In this document: positions 1 to 11,759 of the stretch, one piece after another
Position numbering within the stretch: the stretch's first letter is position 1
Layout: each line of letters opens with the position of its first letter
Assembly: GCF_048544455.1 (NCBI RefSeq)
Contig: NC_133532.1
Location: forward strand, 14,324,948 to 14,388,947
Reading direction: 5' to 3'
Length of the DNA stretch: 64,000 bases
DNA from: Silene latifolia
Taxonomy: Eukaryota > Streptophyta > Magnoliopsida > Caryophyllales > Caryophyllaceae
Translations under genes and position numbers: made by a program
Notes under the pieces: generated by a model
What the model saw: only the letters and a program-made list of their open reading frames with translations
Told to the model about the DNA's origin: nothing
Database searches by the model: none

Positions 1-3000
1 CGGTGCCGTGACCAATGCTCTCTTCAACCTATTGAAAGCTTCAAGACAAGAATCATCAAACACAAAGGGGGAATCCTTGAGGAGTAAAGAGGTTAGGGGC
101 TTTGCTATTTTTGAAAAATCCTTGATAAAACGCCGATAAAACCCGGCATGGCCTAGAAAACTTCTCACTCCCTTAACATTGGAAGGGGGTGACAAGTTCT
201 CTATGACCGCAACTTTGGCCCCATCGACCTCAATACCCCTCCTTGAAACGATGTGACCGAGTACAACCCCCTCCTCCACCATGAAATGGCACTTTTCCCA
301 ATTTAGGACGAGGTTATGCTCCTCACACCGTCTCAACACACTAGCCAAGTTCTCAAGACCAAGCTCAAACGAGTCCCCATGGACACTAAAGTCGTCCATG
401 AAGACTTCCATGCTTTTTTCAAGGAAATCTGAAAATATTGCCATCATGCACCTTTGGAAGGTGCCGGGCGCATTACAAAGCCCGAATGGCATCCTACGGT
501 AAGCATAGACTCCTATTGGGCAAGTGAAGGTCGTCTTCTCTTGGTCATCCGGGTGGATGGGAATTTGGAAAAACCCGGAATAACCGTCTAAGAAGCAATA
601 ATATGCATGGCCCGCGAGCCTTTCTAGCATTTGGTCAATGAAGGGAATTGGGAAGTGGTCTTTGAGGGTGGCGGCATTGAGCTTGCGGTAGTCAATACAC
701 ATTCGCCACCCGGTCACGGGTCTAGTGGGTAGGGTGGTGCCATCCTCTTGTTCAACCATTTGTATCCCCCCCTTTTTGGGTACCACATGAACCGGACTAA
801 CCCATTTGCTATCGGTAATTTGGTATATAATACCGGCCTCTAGGAGTTTCAACACTTCGTTTTTCACCACCTCGGCCATCTTTGGGTTAATCCTTCTAAG
901 ACCGTCAACCTTGGGTTGACTCCCCTCCTCCAAAACTATTCTATGCATGCACAAACTCGGACTTAAACCTTTGATGTCATCAATGCTATACCCAAGTGCT
1001 CCTCTATGAGTTTTCAAGATTTCCAAAAGCTTCTTTTCTTGGGACTCACTTAGGTTAGCATTAACGATCACCGGATAGGCCTCTCCCTCACCAAGGAAAG
1101 CATATTTGAGTGAGGGAGGCAAGGGTTTGAGTTGTACCTTTGGAGGGAGAAAGCCCTCCACTTTCTTTAATAGTTCCTCATCAACTTCGTGATCCTCTTT
1201 CATTGCCTCATCATGCAAAGAGATTTGGAAAACCTCTTCCATCTCCGCCTCTTCACGGGCTACTTCGTGCACTACTTCATCAATGACCTCGATTGTGCTC
1301 AATCTTTCTATACTTGGACCTTTCATCAAATTTGGCAAGTTAAATTCAATTTTGTTGCCCTCAATTTGGAAGGTTAGCCGCCCATTCTTCACATCAATGA
1401 GTACTCCTCCGGTAGCCAAAAATGGCCTACCTAGGATGATGGGAGTGTGGCTATCCTCCGGAATATCAAGGACAACAAAATCGGTTGGAATCAAAAACTT
1501 TCCAACCTTGACGGGCACGTCCTCAAGTACCCCCATAGGGCGCTTGACGGACCTATCCGCCAATTGGAGAGTCATGGTAGTGGGAGCCAAGTTTTGAATG
1601 CCAATCCTTTTTGCAACTTTCAAAGGAATAACACTAACACTTGCTCCCAAGTCACAAAGAGCTCTAGAGATGGGAACACCGCCAACTACACAAGGAATGG
1701 AGAAGCTTCCCGGGTCACCAAGTTTAGTGGGCAATTTGTTAAGGATATGAGCACTACATGCTTCTTCCATAGCCACTATTTCTTGGTCACCCAAGACTCT
1801 TTTCCTTGTCAAAATGTCTTTTAAAAATTTTGAGTAGGTTGGCATGTTCATTATCACCTCCGTAAAGGGTAGGGTAACCTCAAGTTTCTCAAGCATATCA
1901 CAAAATTTGGCATACTTGAGGTTTTCCCTACTCTTTATGGCTCTTGAAGGGTAAGGAATTTTAGAAACAAGTTGGGAATTGGAAGATACCTTTGGAGGAG
2001 CCGAACTTTTTGTTACCTTTTTAGAATGTTGCAAAGGTATTTCTTCAATAGCTTCCTCCTCATAAGGGAGGTCTTCCACATATCCATCAACATCCTTGTC
2101 CACTTGAATTCCTTTTCTAGTCAAATCTTCACAAGCTTTCTTTCCTTTGGTGTCTTCATTAGCTTTACCCGAAGCCTCAATGGGTGAGCTTTCTTCTTCA
2201 TCATCCATTTCTACCTCATTCCCCTTTGGATCTCCATCAACTTCCAACTCAAGGTCTTTGTAAGGGTCCTCAAGCTCTAAACCACTCCTTAGCACTACCG
2301 CATGAGCATGGTGGCTATTTGAGGCATCTTTGGAGCTTTGTCCTTGAGCCAACAAACCACCGGGCGGCCTTTGAGGGTTAGCCATAGCATGAGAAGCCAT
2401 CCTAGATTCCATTTCCCTCATGTCCTTAAGAAATGTAGCTCTCAAGTTTGCTTGTTCTTGTTGAGTAGCTTTTGCAAAATTAGCTATCTCTTGGCTATGT
2501 TGAAGTTGCATGTTCTTAATCATCTTCAAAAGCTCCACTTGAGAGAGCTCACCTTGGGGTTCTTGATGAGGTTGATTGGCTATGGGTAAAGGGAACCCAT
2601 AGTCATATCTAGCATTGGGACCTTGGTTGTTGTTTTGCCCCACTTGGGAGTTACCTCTCGGACCATAGTTGTTGAAGTTTGATCCTTGACCTTGTTCTTG
2701 AGACCCTTGAACATACCCTTGCCCAAATCCTTGATTTGCTTGATTTACTTGATTGCCTTGGTAAAACCCTTGGTTGCTTTGGTTTCCACCAAACTCTTGG
2801 TGCCCTTGTTGTTGGTTGCCATAGTTTTGGGGTGGGTTGTTGCTTGACCATTGGTTTTGATTTCCAAAGTTATTTCTTGGGTTTGGGAGAATTCCCCTTG
2901 GTTGAGCAAAACCGGGTGGATTGGTTTGGGTTTGTGGTTGGAGATGTTGGGGGTTTTGAACATTGGTGCTTTTGTAACTAAAGTTGGGGTGGTTCCTTAA

Positions 3001-3225
3001 CCCGGGGTGGTAGAAATTGGTATTTGGATTGTAGACATTTGGGTTGTTGTAAGGAGGCCTTGGTGGCCTAGGATTGTTGTTGTAGCTTTGAAAAGCGTTA
3101 ACCTCTTGAGCATTCTCTTCATAGGCACCATTGTAATTGTTGCCACACAAGTCATATGTATGACCACTTCCTCCACAAAGTTCACAACTCGAGACTTGAG
3201 CAACTTCTTCCATGGGCGGCCCAAA

Positions 3226-4272
3226 TTAGGTCCCGGCTTGGTTCACTTGATTCCTTGAAAACTTCTCAAATTGCTTTGTGAGCAAGTCGAGCTTGGCATT
3301 TGTATCGGAGTTGGAGGCATTTTCTTTAGGGAATTTCCCGTTTCTTCGTAGCATGTTCCCTCTAGAACCATAGTTTGCCTCCGAGTCTACCATTTTTTTG
3401 ATCAATGCCGTGCCCTCTTCATCATTCAAGTGGTCAAAACCTCCCCCCGCGGAGGCATTTACCATCTCCTTAGTTCTTGGTAGTAGAGTTTGGAAGAATG
3501 TTTGAGTAATGTACCATTCCGGTATTCCATGGTGGGGGCAACTTGCTATCAAATCTTGATAACGGTCCCAAGCCTCACCTAAGGACTCACCATCCTCTTG
3601 TTGGAACGTATGGATCTCGTTGCGGAGCATCGCGGTCTTTGAGGAAGGGTAGTACTTGGCCATAAATGCTTGGGCCAAGTCATCCCAAGTAGTGAAAGTA
3701 TCCGGTGGGTGAATGTTCAACCACCGGTCCGCTTTGCCCGTCAATGAAAACGGAAACAACATCATTCTCAAGGTGTCTTCGGACACCCCATTCTTCTTCA
3801 TCATTGAAACTTTCCTTTTAAATTTCCGGAGATGGGCATGGGCATCTTCCTCAATATGACCTCCAAACAAGTCCTTCTCAACTAACCCGACTTGGGCGGG
3901 ATGCATTTCAAAGTTGTTTGGGGCCAAGGTGCCAAAGTTGATGGGATTACATGAATCATTATGGTTAGGCCGGTTGTGATCTCTAAGAGCCATTTGTGGT
4001 GGGTGGTTTGGTTCTAGATGTGGTGGTGTTTGAGGTGGACTATTGTAGTTAAGGAAGTTATGAAAGGGGTTCTCTACTAAAGTCTCAATTGTGGTATTTG
4101 GTTGAACCGTAGTTGTTGTATCAAAATTTTGTGGGATGTGTGAGTTTGGTTGATCAATGTTTGCTTGGGTGGAGTTGTTCCTCACTCTTTCAAGAGTCCT
4201 AGTCCTCAAGGTCCTAAATAGCCTCTCGGGGTCGGAGTTGAATAGGAGAGCTTGATGATTCCTCCTAGGCAT
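3226..4272 (-). CDS. gag: Athila gag (capsid) open frame
   Basis: This frame of 348 residues holds the Athila gag core: a stretch with GGHIEEDAHAHLRKF, then MLFPFSLTGKADRWL, then WDDLAQAFMAKYYPSSK near residues 130-220. These match the helical retrotransposon gag domain, which forms the particle shell. The start codon lies about 160 bases downstream of the primer site, which fits the family. The N-terminal third is rich in Asn, Thr and Pro and looks disordered. It is part of a retrotransposon fossil, not a host gene. Confidence 0.8.
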   Translation of the reverse strand: MPRRNHQALLFNSDPERLFRTLRTRTLERVRNNSTQANIDQPNSHIPQNFDTTTTVQPNTTIETLVENPFHNFLNYNSPPQTPPHLEPNHPPQMALRDHNRPNHNDSCNPINFGTLAPNNFEMHPAQVGLVEKDLFGGHIEEDAHAHLRKFKRKVSMMKKNGVSEDTLRMMLFPFSLTGKADRWLNIHPPDTFTTWDDLAQAFMAKYYPSSKTAMLRNEIHTFQQEDGESLGEAWDRYQDLIASCPHHGIPEWYITQTFFQTLLPRTKEMVNASAGGGFDHLNDEEGTALIKKMVDSEANYGSRGNMLRRNGKFPKENASNSDTNAKLDLLTKQFEKFSRNQVNQAGT

Positions 4273-4431
4273 ACACTTGGCAAATCGTAAGTCTCCTAGT
4301 GTTTTTACACACTAGGGAAAGGCAAAAATCACACACACTCTACAAACAACAATCAACTACTAAAGCAAAATGACAATTGAGACAAGATTAAAGCAAAGAC
4401 TCTAAATGAAACTAAGCATAACCTAACGCCA

Positions 4432-4449
4432 TCCCCGGCAACGGCGCCA
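4432..4449 (-). other. Primer binding site, tRNA-Asp type
   Basis: On the minus strand the 18 bases are TGGCGCCGTTGCCGGGGA, complementary to the 3' end of plant tRNA-Asp including CCA. This is the usual primer site of Athila elements and it directly follows the LTR end. Confidence 0.85.
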
Positions 4450-4451
4450 TT

Positions 4452-6234
4452 TGATAATAGAAAAATTGTCGCGGTTTCCCTATATCAAAACTATTTGTAA
4501 AACCCGAAAAAAGCGTAGTATTTAGTCGGGGTCGAACTCAAGGACGGCGGGGGTTGCTACAAAGTTCTATTAAGAGTCAAGTTTAATCAAAATTAAAAGT
4601 AAAGGTTTTGGTTATAATCACTAGAGCAAAAGACAAACAAGATGATGATAATGAATACGGTTAATTAAAAGCTAGGGCTTTCGGGGTCATCAATATGGTC
4701 TAGGGGCAAACATGAAGATCAAAAAGGGTCAATGGTGAGGGATTAACCTAAGATGAAGAACCAATGTCTTGGGTATCTTAAGGGTGGCTACTAATTTTCA
4801 TTAAGCATCCCTCCTCTCCTAACATACATCAAGACTCCCAAAAACTTTCATTCTAAGGGAGAATTAAGCAATAAATGAAGAAAGGCCAAAGCTTTCACTT
4901 GAGCAAATCAACAAACACCTTGAGTGCAATGAATAGGAAAGTTAAACAATTTCACCAAAGACCAAAATGTTCAAAGAATCATGCCCACAAATCCCATAAA
5001 GAATCACCCTAAACCCTAGAAGGGATCTACTCACTCATGTTAAGGGAAATTATGCTAAATAGAGAAGAAAAGCAAACAACACAAGGAGAAGACATAATGA
5101 AGGTTGCAACAAAATCAAAAGACAAGGAAAATGTAAACAAATGATAAACAAGTAAAAGGAAGGAGAGAAATTATACCAACAAAAGGAAAGATGGAAGCTT
5201 GATTAATTATTAAGAAGGAAAACCCTTCAAAATCCCCAATACAAACTTCAACAAACAAGAGTAAACAATTGACTATTACTAGAACTAACTAATTCTTACT
5301 AAATATTAATAATAATTATTGAAAGATTAGAACTTGATTAAGGAGATAATACAATAAATATGGAATGTTTTTCAGATCTAGGGTTGTGTGCAAAAGGGTT
5401 TAAGGAGGGGGGTATTTATAGGCTATCATTGGATTAAGGGAAGAAAGAATGAAAAAGCCCAACTCGTGTAAAGTGTTCCTGTGCCGGCGGGCCGGCTGCC
5501 GGCCTCCTCTGCCGGCAGCGCGTTCTTTCAAAAACTGAGGAAAATGAAGGTTGGGCAATCCCCTGCCGGTGGGCCGGCTGCCGGTGGGCCGGCTGCCGGC
5601 CTGCCGGCAGAGAATTTCTCTTCTTGGGATTTCCCTCCAATTCTTCATGCCAGGTGCCCTCTGCCGGCGGGCCGGCTGCCGGCTACCTGTGCCGGTAGCG
5701 CGTTGAATTAACTTTGGCCAAAAACTTCTTCAAAATTTGACTAAGTATGGGGATTGTGTTCCCTGCCGGTGGGCCGGCTGCCGGCCTGCCGGCAGAGAAT
5801 ATCTCTTCAGCTTGTTTCTTCCTTTTTCTCCTCGTAGCCATACCTCCTGCCGGTGGGCCGGCTGCCGGCAGAGGATTTCTTCTTCAAAAAATCCTTCATC
5901 TCCCCTTTCTTCATGTAAAGGCATTAGAATGCCTTTTCTTGCCCCAATTCCTTCATACTCGACTCGGTTCCTACAAAAGGACACACAAAATGACAAGCAC
6001 GGGGATCGGGCACAAATGCAAGGAAAAGCACACGAAATCGACTCGTTATGAGCCGGAATGCGTCGAAGAAAGAGGGAAATAAGGTGTAAATAATTCACAT
6101 ATCAACCTGACTCTTAGTTAGGCTAAGTAGAAACCCCCGCCGTCTTCGTGTTCGATCCCGATTTACGACTAAAATTGGGTTATCTTTGTTGGTGGTAAGC
6201 GATTGACCCTATCGATAATTCTTGCTCATCAACA
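4452..6234 (-). repeat. 5' LTR of the Athila element
   Basis: The segment begins TGATAATAG and ends CATCAACA on the plus strand, so on the element strand it runs from TGTTGATG to TTATCA, directly against the primer binding site. At 1783 bp it is within the usual Athila range. It carries five GC-rich clusters built on GCCGGC between 5485 and 5880, in otherwise AT-rich DNA. The left edge is fixed by the primer site; the right edge is judged from the TG end and the change to chromovirus-like sequence. Confidence 0.75.
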
Positions 6235-7800
6235 CCCTTTTTATGTTGTGTCGGTATAGTTGTTGTCGTTGAGTCGGGTTGAGTTTGGGTTAGTAACATG
6301 TTTTATGTTGAGTTTGTTCTGGTTGTTGAGTAGGGAGTGTTGTAGTGTGAGTCTTTGTTTTGTTGTGGTTTGAACTTCGGGGACGAAGTTCTTTTTAAGG
6401 AGGGAAGACTGTAATACTACGTATTTATGAGTCTTGGGGTACTCTATCGAGTAGGCCTTACTCTGTCGAGTAAGGGCGAGTTGCAGATTAAAATAGTTTC
6501 TGACCTGTTGGGTACTCGATCGAGTAACGTGGATACTCGATCGAGTAACGTGGATACTCGATCGAGTAACGTGGATACTCGATCGAGTAAGGGGGCACTC
6601 GATCGAGTACCTTAGCTACTCGATCGAGTAGCCGGTTTACGGGGGACGTTTTCTCGAGTTTTGTTAATAATGCGATTAGAGTATATAATACTTCCGTCAT
6701 TGTTCTTTAAACACTTTTTAAAACCTCATCATTCTGAGAAGAGAAATCAAACTACGTCATTCGCTTTAATCGCATTGTTGGCAAATCCCGGAGCTTGGAA
6801 GGTCGAATTTCACCTTTCTTTATACCGTTTTGATCCTTGCGTCGAGGGTAAGACCTATATACCGTTTTTACAATGTTTCTTTAAAGTTGGTTAAACCCTA
6901 ATGTTGGGAATTGGGGGTTTTGTGGTATTTTATGCTTGGTAGTGATTATATGTTTGTATGTTAGGAGGAGGATTCGTAGAGGAAGCTTTTTGATATCAGC
7001 TGTGAGATCGTCTGATTGTTGTGCTTTCCAGGTAGGGTTTCCCTACTCAGTATTAGTTACATAATGTGTGGTGATTGTGCTGTAGTTAGTGATTGTTGAT
7101 TGATTCAGACGATTGTTGATGTTGTGTTGTGATTGTGATTGCTTGTCTCTGGTTCTCGAGATGCGTTCTCGGCTGAGTGGAGTCACTTGCGGGAGTGGCT
7201 TCACGCCCTAGTTTCGCCCTCCGTGGAACCCGCCACGGGAGGGGATGTGCACATTAATGGGACAGGGTTATCGCTCGGTATGATGAGCGGGGATTTGGTG
7301 GGTACGGCTGCGGTCCCCCCATCTGGCGGTGGTCGGTGGACGATCGTTGCGGAGATTGATTGGAGTGGGTGATTGTGTGTGACTGTTTGAGCTGTATTGT
7401 TTTATGTGCTGTTGGTTTACTTAGATTGTGTGATTAGTACTGAACCCGTTTATTGTTTTAAAATCTGCGGTGATCCATTCGGGGATGGTGAGCAGATATT
7501 GAGCAGGTATGAGATGAGTACTGGAAAAGCTGGGATATGCCACGGTCTGATGATAGAAGTCTTCCGCTGTAGCTTAGTAGTTTTCATAAACATTTAAGTT
7601 AGATCAGTAGACAGTTGGTTTGAGAACATGTATTCGTATTTTGGTTTGGTTTTTGGATTGTAACCTTTCACTAAAGTATTTCTATTTAAACGTTGTTTCA
7701 TTATTGTTTATTTGATTATCATTGCCTCAGGTAACCGAGATGGTAACATCTTTATACCTGAGTGGTCCTGGTAAGGCACTTGGAGTATGAGGGTGTTACA
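6235..7800 (+). mobile_element. 3' end of a Tekay-like chromovirus with its LTR
   Basis: Bases 6235-6409 are the tail of an internal region ending in a purine-rich tract (6395-6409), directly followed by an LTR that starts TGTAATAC at 6410 and ends TGTTACA at 7800 (1391 bp). The GGGGACGAAG block before the tract and the TGTAATAC start are familiar from Tekay/Del chromoviruses. The rest of the element lies left of the Athila insertion, outside the window. The same LTR family occurs again at 26596-39045 and 39593-40810. The clade name is an inference, since no chromodomain or integrase of this copy is visible. Confidence 0.7.
6508..6640 (+). repeat. Array of TACTCGATCGAGTA palindromes in the LTR
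   Basis: Six near-perfect copies of the palindrome ACTCGATCGAGT follow each other at roughly 19-28-base spacing, four of them joined by the spacer ACGTGGA or a close form. Two weaker copies lie just upstream (about 6440-6475). Diverged copies with GGCC or GACC at the centre occur in the related LTRs farther right. The role is unknown; palindromic repeats in an LTR promoter region may be protein binding sites. Confidence 0.9.
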
Positions 7801-8092
7801 GTAACAACGGGTTTTAATATAACCGTTGTAATTACTTTTCACTAATTTTGCGCCAAATTATTAACAACGGTTATAATGTATTATAGAGTAAACTGTTGTT
7901 ATTAGTTTTTATATTAACAACGGTTGTGCAAGTTTGACCCGTCGTTAAAACCAATAACAACAGTTAACAACACATAACCGTTGTAATTAAGTTTAGTAAA
8001 ATTCGCGCCATCCATTCTACAACGTCTTATGGTGATTTTCGTGAATAAGCGTTGTTAAAGGGCCGTTGTGGTTGCCTGGATTTGTAGTAGTG
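7801..8092 (+). mobile_element. Right end of a CACTA transposon
   Basis: The segment ends GTAGTAGTG at 8092, the complement of a CACTACTAC terminus, and carries at least six copies of an AACAACGGTT-like subterminal repeat in both orientations (7803-8060). Terminal CACTA plus short subterminal repeats define the En/Spm superfamily. No transposase is present here. The body lies to the left, split off by the chromovirus insertion and outside the window. Confidence 0.65.
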
Positions 8093-8926
8093 AATGTAAA
8101 AGATTTGCTTTATTATTGTTCTTTTTTTTTTTTAACAAAATTCACTTTGCATAAGAGTGGTTTAGAAATTATCTTATGAAATTTAAAATATGACATTCAG
8201 TTAATGGTAGATAGTTTGGCTTACTTTTTAATTATAGATTATAGTGTTATAAATTCAATTATTATTCCATGCATGTCATATTGTCAATATAATTAAATAA
8301 TCAATAAAAATAAATAAGAATTAATGGGGTGTGAAAATGTCATGTGAAATGGAATTGAATGTTCTAAGCTACCCTTTTAATTAGATAGTACATATTTCAT
8401 GCAATATTATTTATAATTGAGTATATCATCTTCCTTCAATTTCAATACAAACACAAAAACAATAACTAAATAATATTCTTACTATTAATAAATTTAAAAC
8501 ATAATAAGGATAAAAAGCGAAAGAATTCATTTAATTATCTATGTATGTATACTTTACCTACCAACTTTTTGAATAAAAATGAAAATTAGGATTGTTATAA
8601 TAGTTATATAGGAAACTTTTTGTTATTAATTATTGATTAATTTCAACAATTTATTCGAGGGAAGAGGAACGATTTTGTGAATTAAAAGGGAGAAAAAAAA
8701 TTATGATAACTACAAATTATAATGATGGTGAGAGAAAACCAAAAAACCATCCTATTAAATAAAATAAATTAAAGGTTAAATAAATAAGCAAATTAATAAC
8801 CAAATTTATGAGAGGAAAATAAAGAGTTTGTATTAGTTTATTTTTTGTATTTGAAATTAATATTTTTTTTATTTTTTTGTACTTATAAGCATGTGACAGT
8901 TTTAAATATAACTTTTTAATACATAA
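8093..8926. other. AT-rich intergenic DNA, no gene seen
   Basis: No coding sequence is visible. Near 8325-8395 there is a block (AATGGGGTGTGAAAATG, then TAAGCTACCCTTTTAATT) that resembles 11290-11370 inside the Helitron-like cluster, so part of this stretch may be another copy of that repeat. The rest is AT-rich with runs of A and T. Confidence 0.6.
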
Positions 8927-8936
8927 CTAGTTTTGA

Positions 8937-8956
8937 ACCCGTGAAAAATCACGGGT
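8937..8956 (-). terminator. Helitron-type 3' hairpin
   Basis: Arms ACCCGTGA and TCACGGGT are perfect complements around a four-base loop. On the minus strand the hairpin is followed six bases later by CTAG, the spacing expected of a Helitron replication terminator. Confidence 0.5.
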
Positions 8957-9895
8957 CCTATACAAATTTTGTTTTTTTATTAATACTACTTGTATAAAAC
9001 AGATTATGATTTGAAAACATTGCAGACGATAAAATAGGATGGAAATTATGAGATTGAACATAATAACACGGTAATATAAATAATAATAATATGAGATTAG
9101 TGGGGAATAGAGGCATATCATGAGTAACTCTTCTTCTCCTCTATTAACAACCTAGTAAATTAATGGAATTTAGGCATTTAGTAGAGAGTTTTTTTGAATG
9201 TATATGTTGAACGAATGACGTTGCTCATTGCTCTGATGATTCATGATTTATGCTAACTCGTGAATTTAATGATTTGCATTCTCAATTCGTCATACTCAAA
9301 TTAAATAGTCTAATTACATGTATATAGACATAAGTTGTTTATATAGAAATCAATGATTAATACTTATACATGGGTTATGTATTATGTAACTTCAAGATAT
9401 TGGTGCTCTGAAGATTGAAGATTTTCTTAACCGCCAATTTACCAAAGGCGGTCAAGTTTTTCTCCTTCAATAGGTAAAAGAAAAATAGCCTAACAAAGTG
9501 AATGAAGTAAGACTAATATAGTAATTGAATACATTAAATACGTCTCTCCATTTCAAATTTAATTATCATTTGATGGTTTTTTTTTCTCTTGTAAGATTAT
9601 CCGTCGATGTTGTGTCGATACTATCACTACAATTAAAAGGCCAAGAATAACTAATAGGCTAAAAACCTTAGCATAATTATTGGAACAAAAATAGATAGGC
9701 TAATATCAATTAAAATGTCAACGACATAAAAATACATCCTCAATATGGTGATTACTCCATTCACGAGCTTCAGATTTGATCATCCATATGAACACATCCT
9801 CCAACATCAAATATCGTGTTAACTGATATTGAACTAATATCTAAAATAAAAAAATTGATAATTCTTAAATTGTGTTCTGTACTCACCGATTGTCA

Positions 9896-10410
9896 TGTAT
9901 TAATAATTAAAATAGGAAAATCTCCCAAAAAAACAGAAATTCCAAGAAAAAAATGAGAAACATCATGTTACCTCTTAAAAAATCCACATACTTGTCGATT
10001 GTCATTTGCACGTATTGATCTCCAAGTATGTCATGCTCCTGAAAATTCAATCAATTGTACAAATTAGTATTATGCCAAAATTATTTGTACACAAAATACA
10101 AAATTGCATAAGATATACCGAGTATATGTAAAATATTATCAAATGAGTTTTGTATTAATAATTAAAATAGAAAAATCTCCCAAAAAAAGAAATTCCAAGA
10201 AAAAAATGAGAAATACTATGCTACCTCTTAAAAAATCCACATACTTGTCGATTGTCATTTGCACGTATTGATCTCCAGGTATGTCATGCATGCTCCTGAA
10301 AATTCAATCAATTGTACAAATTAGTATTATGCCAAAATCAATTGTAAACGAAATACAAAATTGCATAAGATATACCGAATATATTTAAAATATTATCAAA
10401 TAAGTTTGAC
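9896..10410. repeat. Direct tandem duplication, period about 255 bp
   Basis: The block starting TGTATTAATAATTAAAATAG at 9896 returns at 10151 with few changes, including the marker ACTTGTCGATTGTCATTTGC and the run to TATACCGA. Both copies are non-coding. The low divergence suggests a duplication much younger than the surrounding DNA. Confidence 0.85.
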
Positions 10411-11759
10411 CAATATAGTAAAATCTTATAATGAAAAAGAGAACATGGGAAAAACGAATGAGCTGTAGGCTGATAAAAAAATTATAAAAAAAATGCATGT
10501 CTATTGTTGTGCTCATGAAATAAACATTATCATCTCAAGAAAAAAAAAGTAGTAATTAAGAAGTCATAATATCATCAAAAGATTTAAGGTAAACTAAAAA
10601 TATGAATCATTATAAAAAAACTTGAGAAATGAGTTATGGAGAAAGAATATGAAAAGTATGGTTAAATGCTTGTGGTGAATTGAATAAAGTATTGAAGTGG
10701 AAGAAGATAAAAAGTTTGTTGTCTTCTTTAATTTTTTTTAATATTGTAATTGTAAGAAAAATATTAGGGGACATAAAAGACAATAATGATGATATGATGA
10801 GACTTGTAATATGGCTTCTTGAAATCATGTGGTTATATCAAATGTCATTTAAAAGTGTACTCAATGTTAGCCTTTTTATACTATTTATTATATAGATTTT
10901 AAAGAAATAAATAAATATATACTTTAATTTTATGAGTTGTGTTAATATGAAAAAATTTAACCGAATCACTAACATCTATGTTCTCTTCCAAAAATTTCAA
11001 TTAAAATGTGAAATATAATTGTAAATTATGAAACTTTTATGTGAATTTTGGTAAATTACATCTTTTTTTGGTTTTTTTAGCTCATCAAATCTTTAATATA
11101 TACATTTAGTTTAAGAATATTAATGGTGTCTTTTGATTTTCTTTATTTGTATGTTACACAATATGTAATGACTTTTTTGTAAGGACTTTTAGTAATCATT
11201 CAATTTTTTGTAAGAATCGTATCAAATAACCAATAATCTAATAATAATTAATAAATAATAATTACAGAGTCAATAAAATTAATGGAAATTAATGGGGTAT
11301 AAAATATTAAATGCTAATGCCATGTGAAATTAAATTAAATACTTTAATCTAGCCTTTTAACTATATTGTATAGATTTACTTAAGTATTTACAGAATTTGT
11401 TTGTAAATTACTTAAATTAAATAAATATTTTCTTTTCCATATATTTTATATTTTCCAAAACCTTATTCTTTACGTGAAATAATTTCATGAACTAAATACG
11501 GTATTTCTATCCTTTTAAAATTCTATTATTAGTGTTTAATTTCACTTAAGTATTTACATAATTTGTTTGTAAATTACTTAAATTAAATAAATATTTTCCT
11601 TTTCATATATTTTACATTTTCCTAAGAAAATATTTTATATGATCTTTAATACTTATTTTTCGATTAATTAGTTCTGTAAAACATCTTCTATATACAACAA
11701 AGTTATAGTAACAATAATAGTGAGTTAATGCCTTTAAAAAAAAGTAGTGAATTAGTGAC

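Larger units (their letters stand above)
1..6234 (-). mobile_element. Athila-type Ty3 LTR retrotransposon, 5' part, cut by window edge
   Basis: Read on the minus strand this shows, in order, a 5' LTR (6234 to 4452), a primer binding site matching tRNA-Asp (4449 to 4432), an Athila-type gag (about 4272 to 3000), an aspartic protease region (about 1700 to 1600, with a CDLGAS-type motif) and reverse transcriptase (about 1000 to 1, with FMDDF and PFGLCNAP). RNase H, integrase and the 3' LTR lie outside the window. The primer site, the FMDDF form of the catalytic box and the long LTR all point to the Athila clade. It is a fossil: the visible coding part looks broken in a few places. Its right edge abuts the tail of a Tekay-like element, so it inserted into that element. 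Age cannot be read because the partner LTR is not here. Confidence 0.85.

Noticed and set aside
5434-6098. Several overlapping frames of 60-120 codons rich in Pro, Ala, Gly and Arg in the Athila LTR
   Set aside because: They are by-products of the GCCGGC repeats, open on both strands and in several frames, with no family match.
6508-6640. Possible CRISPR-like array
   Set aside because: The units are palindromes with nearly identical short spacers inside a plant LTR; there are no cas genes and the context is nuclear.
6427-6700. Frames encoding repeated TRSSNVD or SIEYPRY
   Set aside because: They are translations of the TACTCGATCGAGTA palindrome array in an LTR, not protein genes.
10634-10895. 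Opposed frames of 64-71 codons in AT-rich DNA
   Set aside because: Low-complexity composition, no recognisable domain, and within the Helitron-like cluster.
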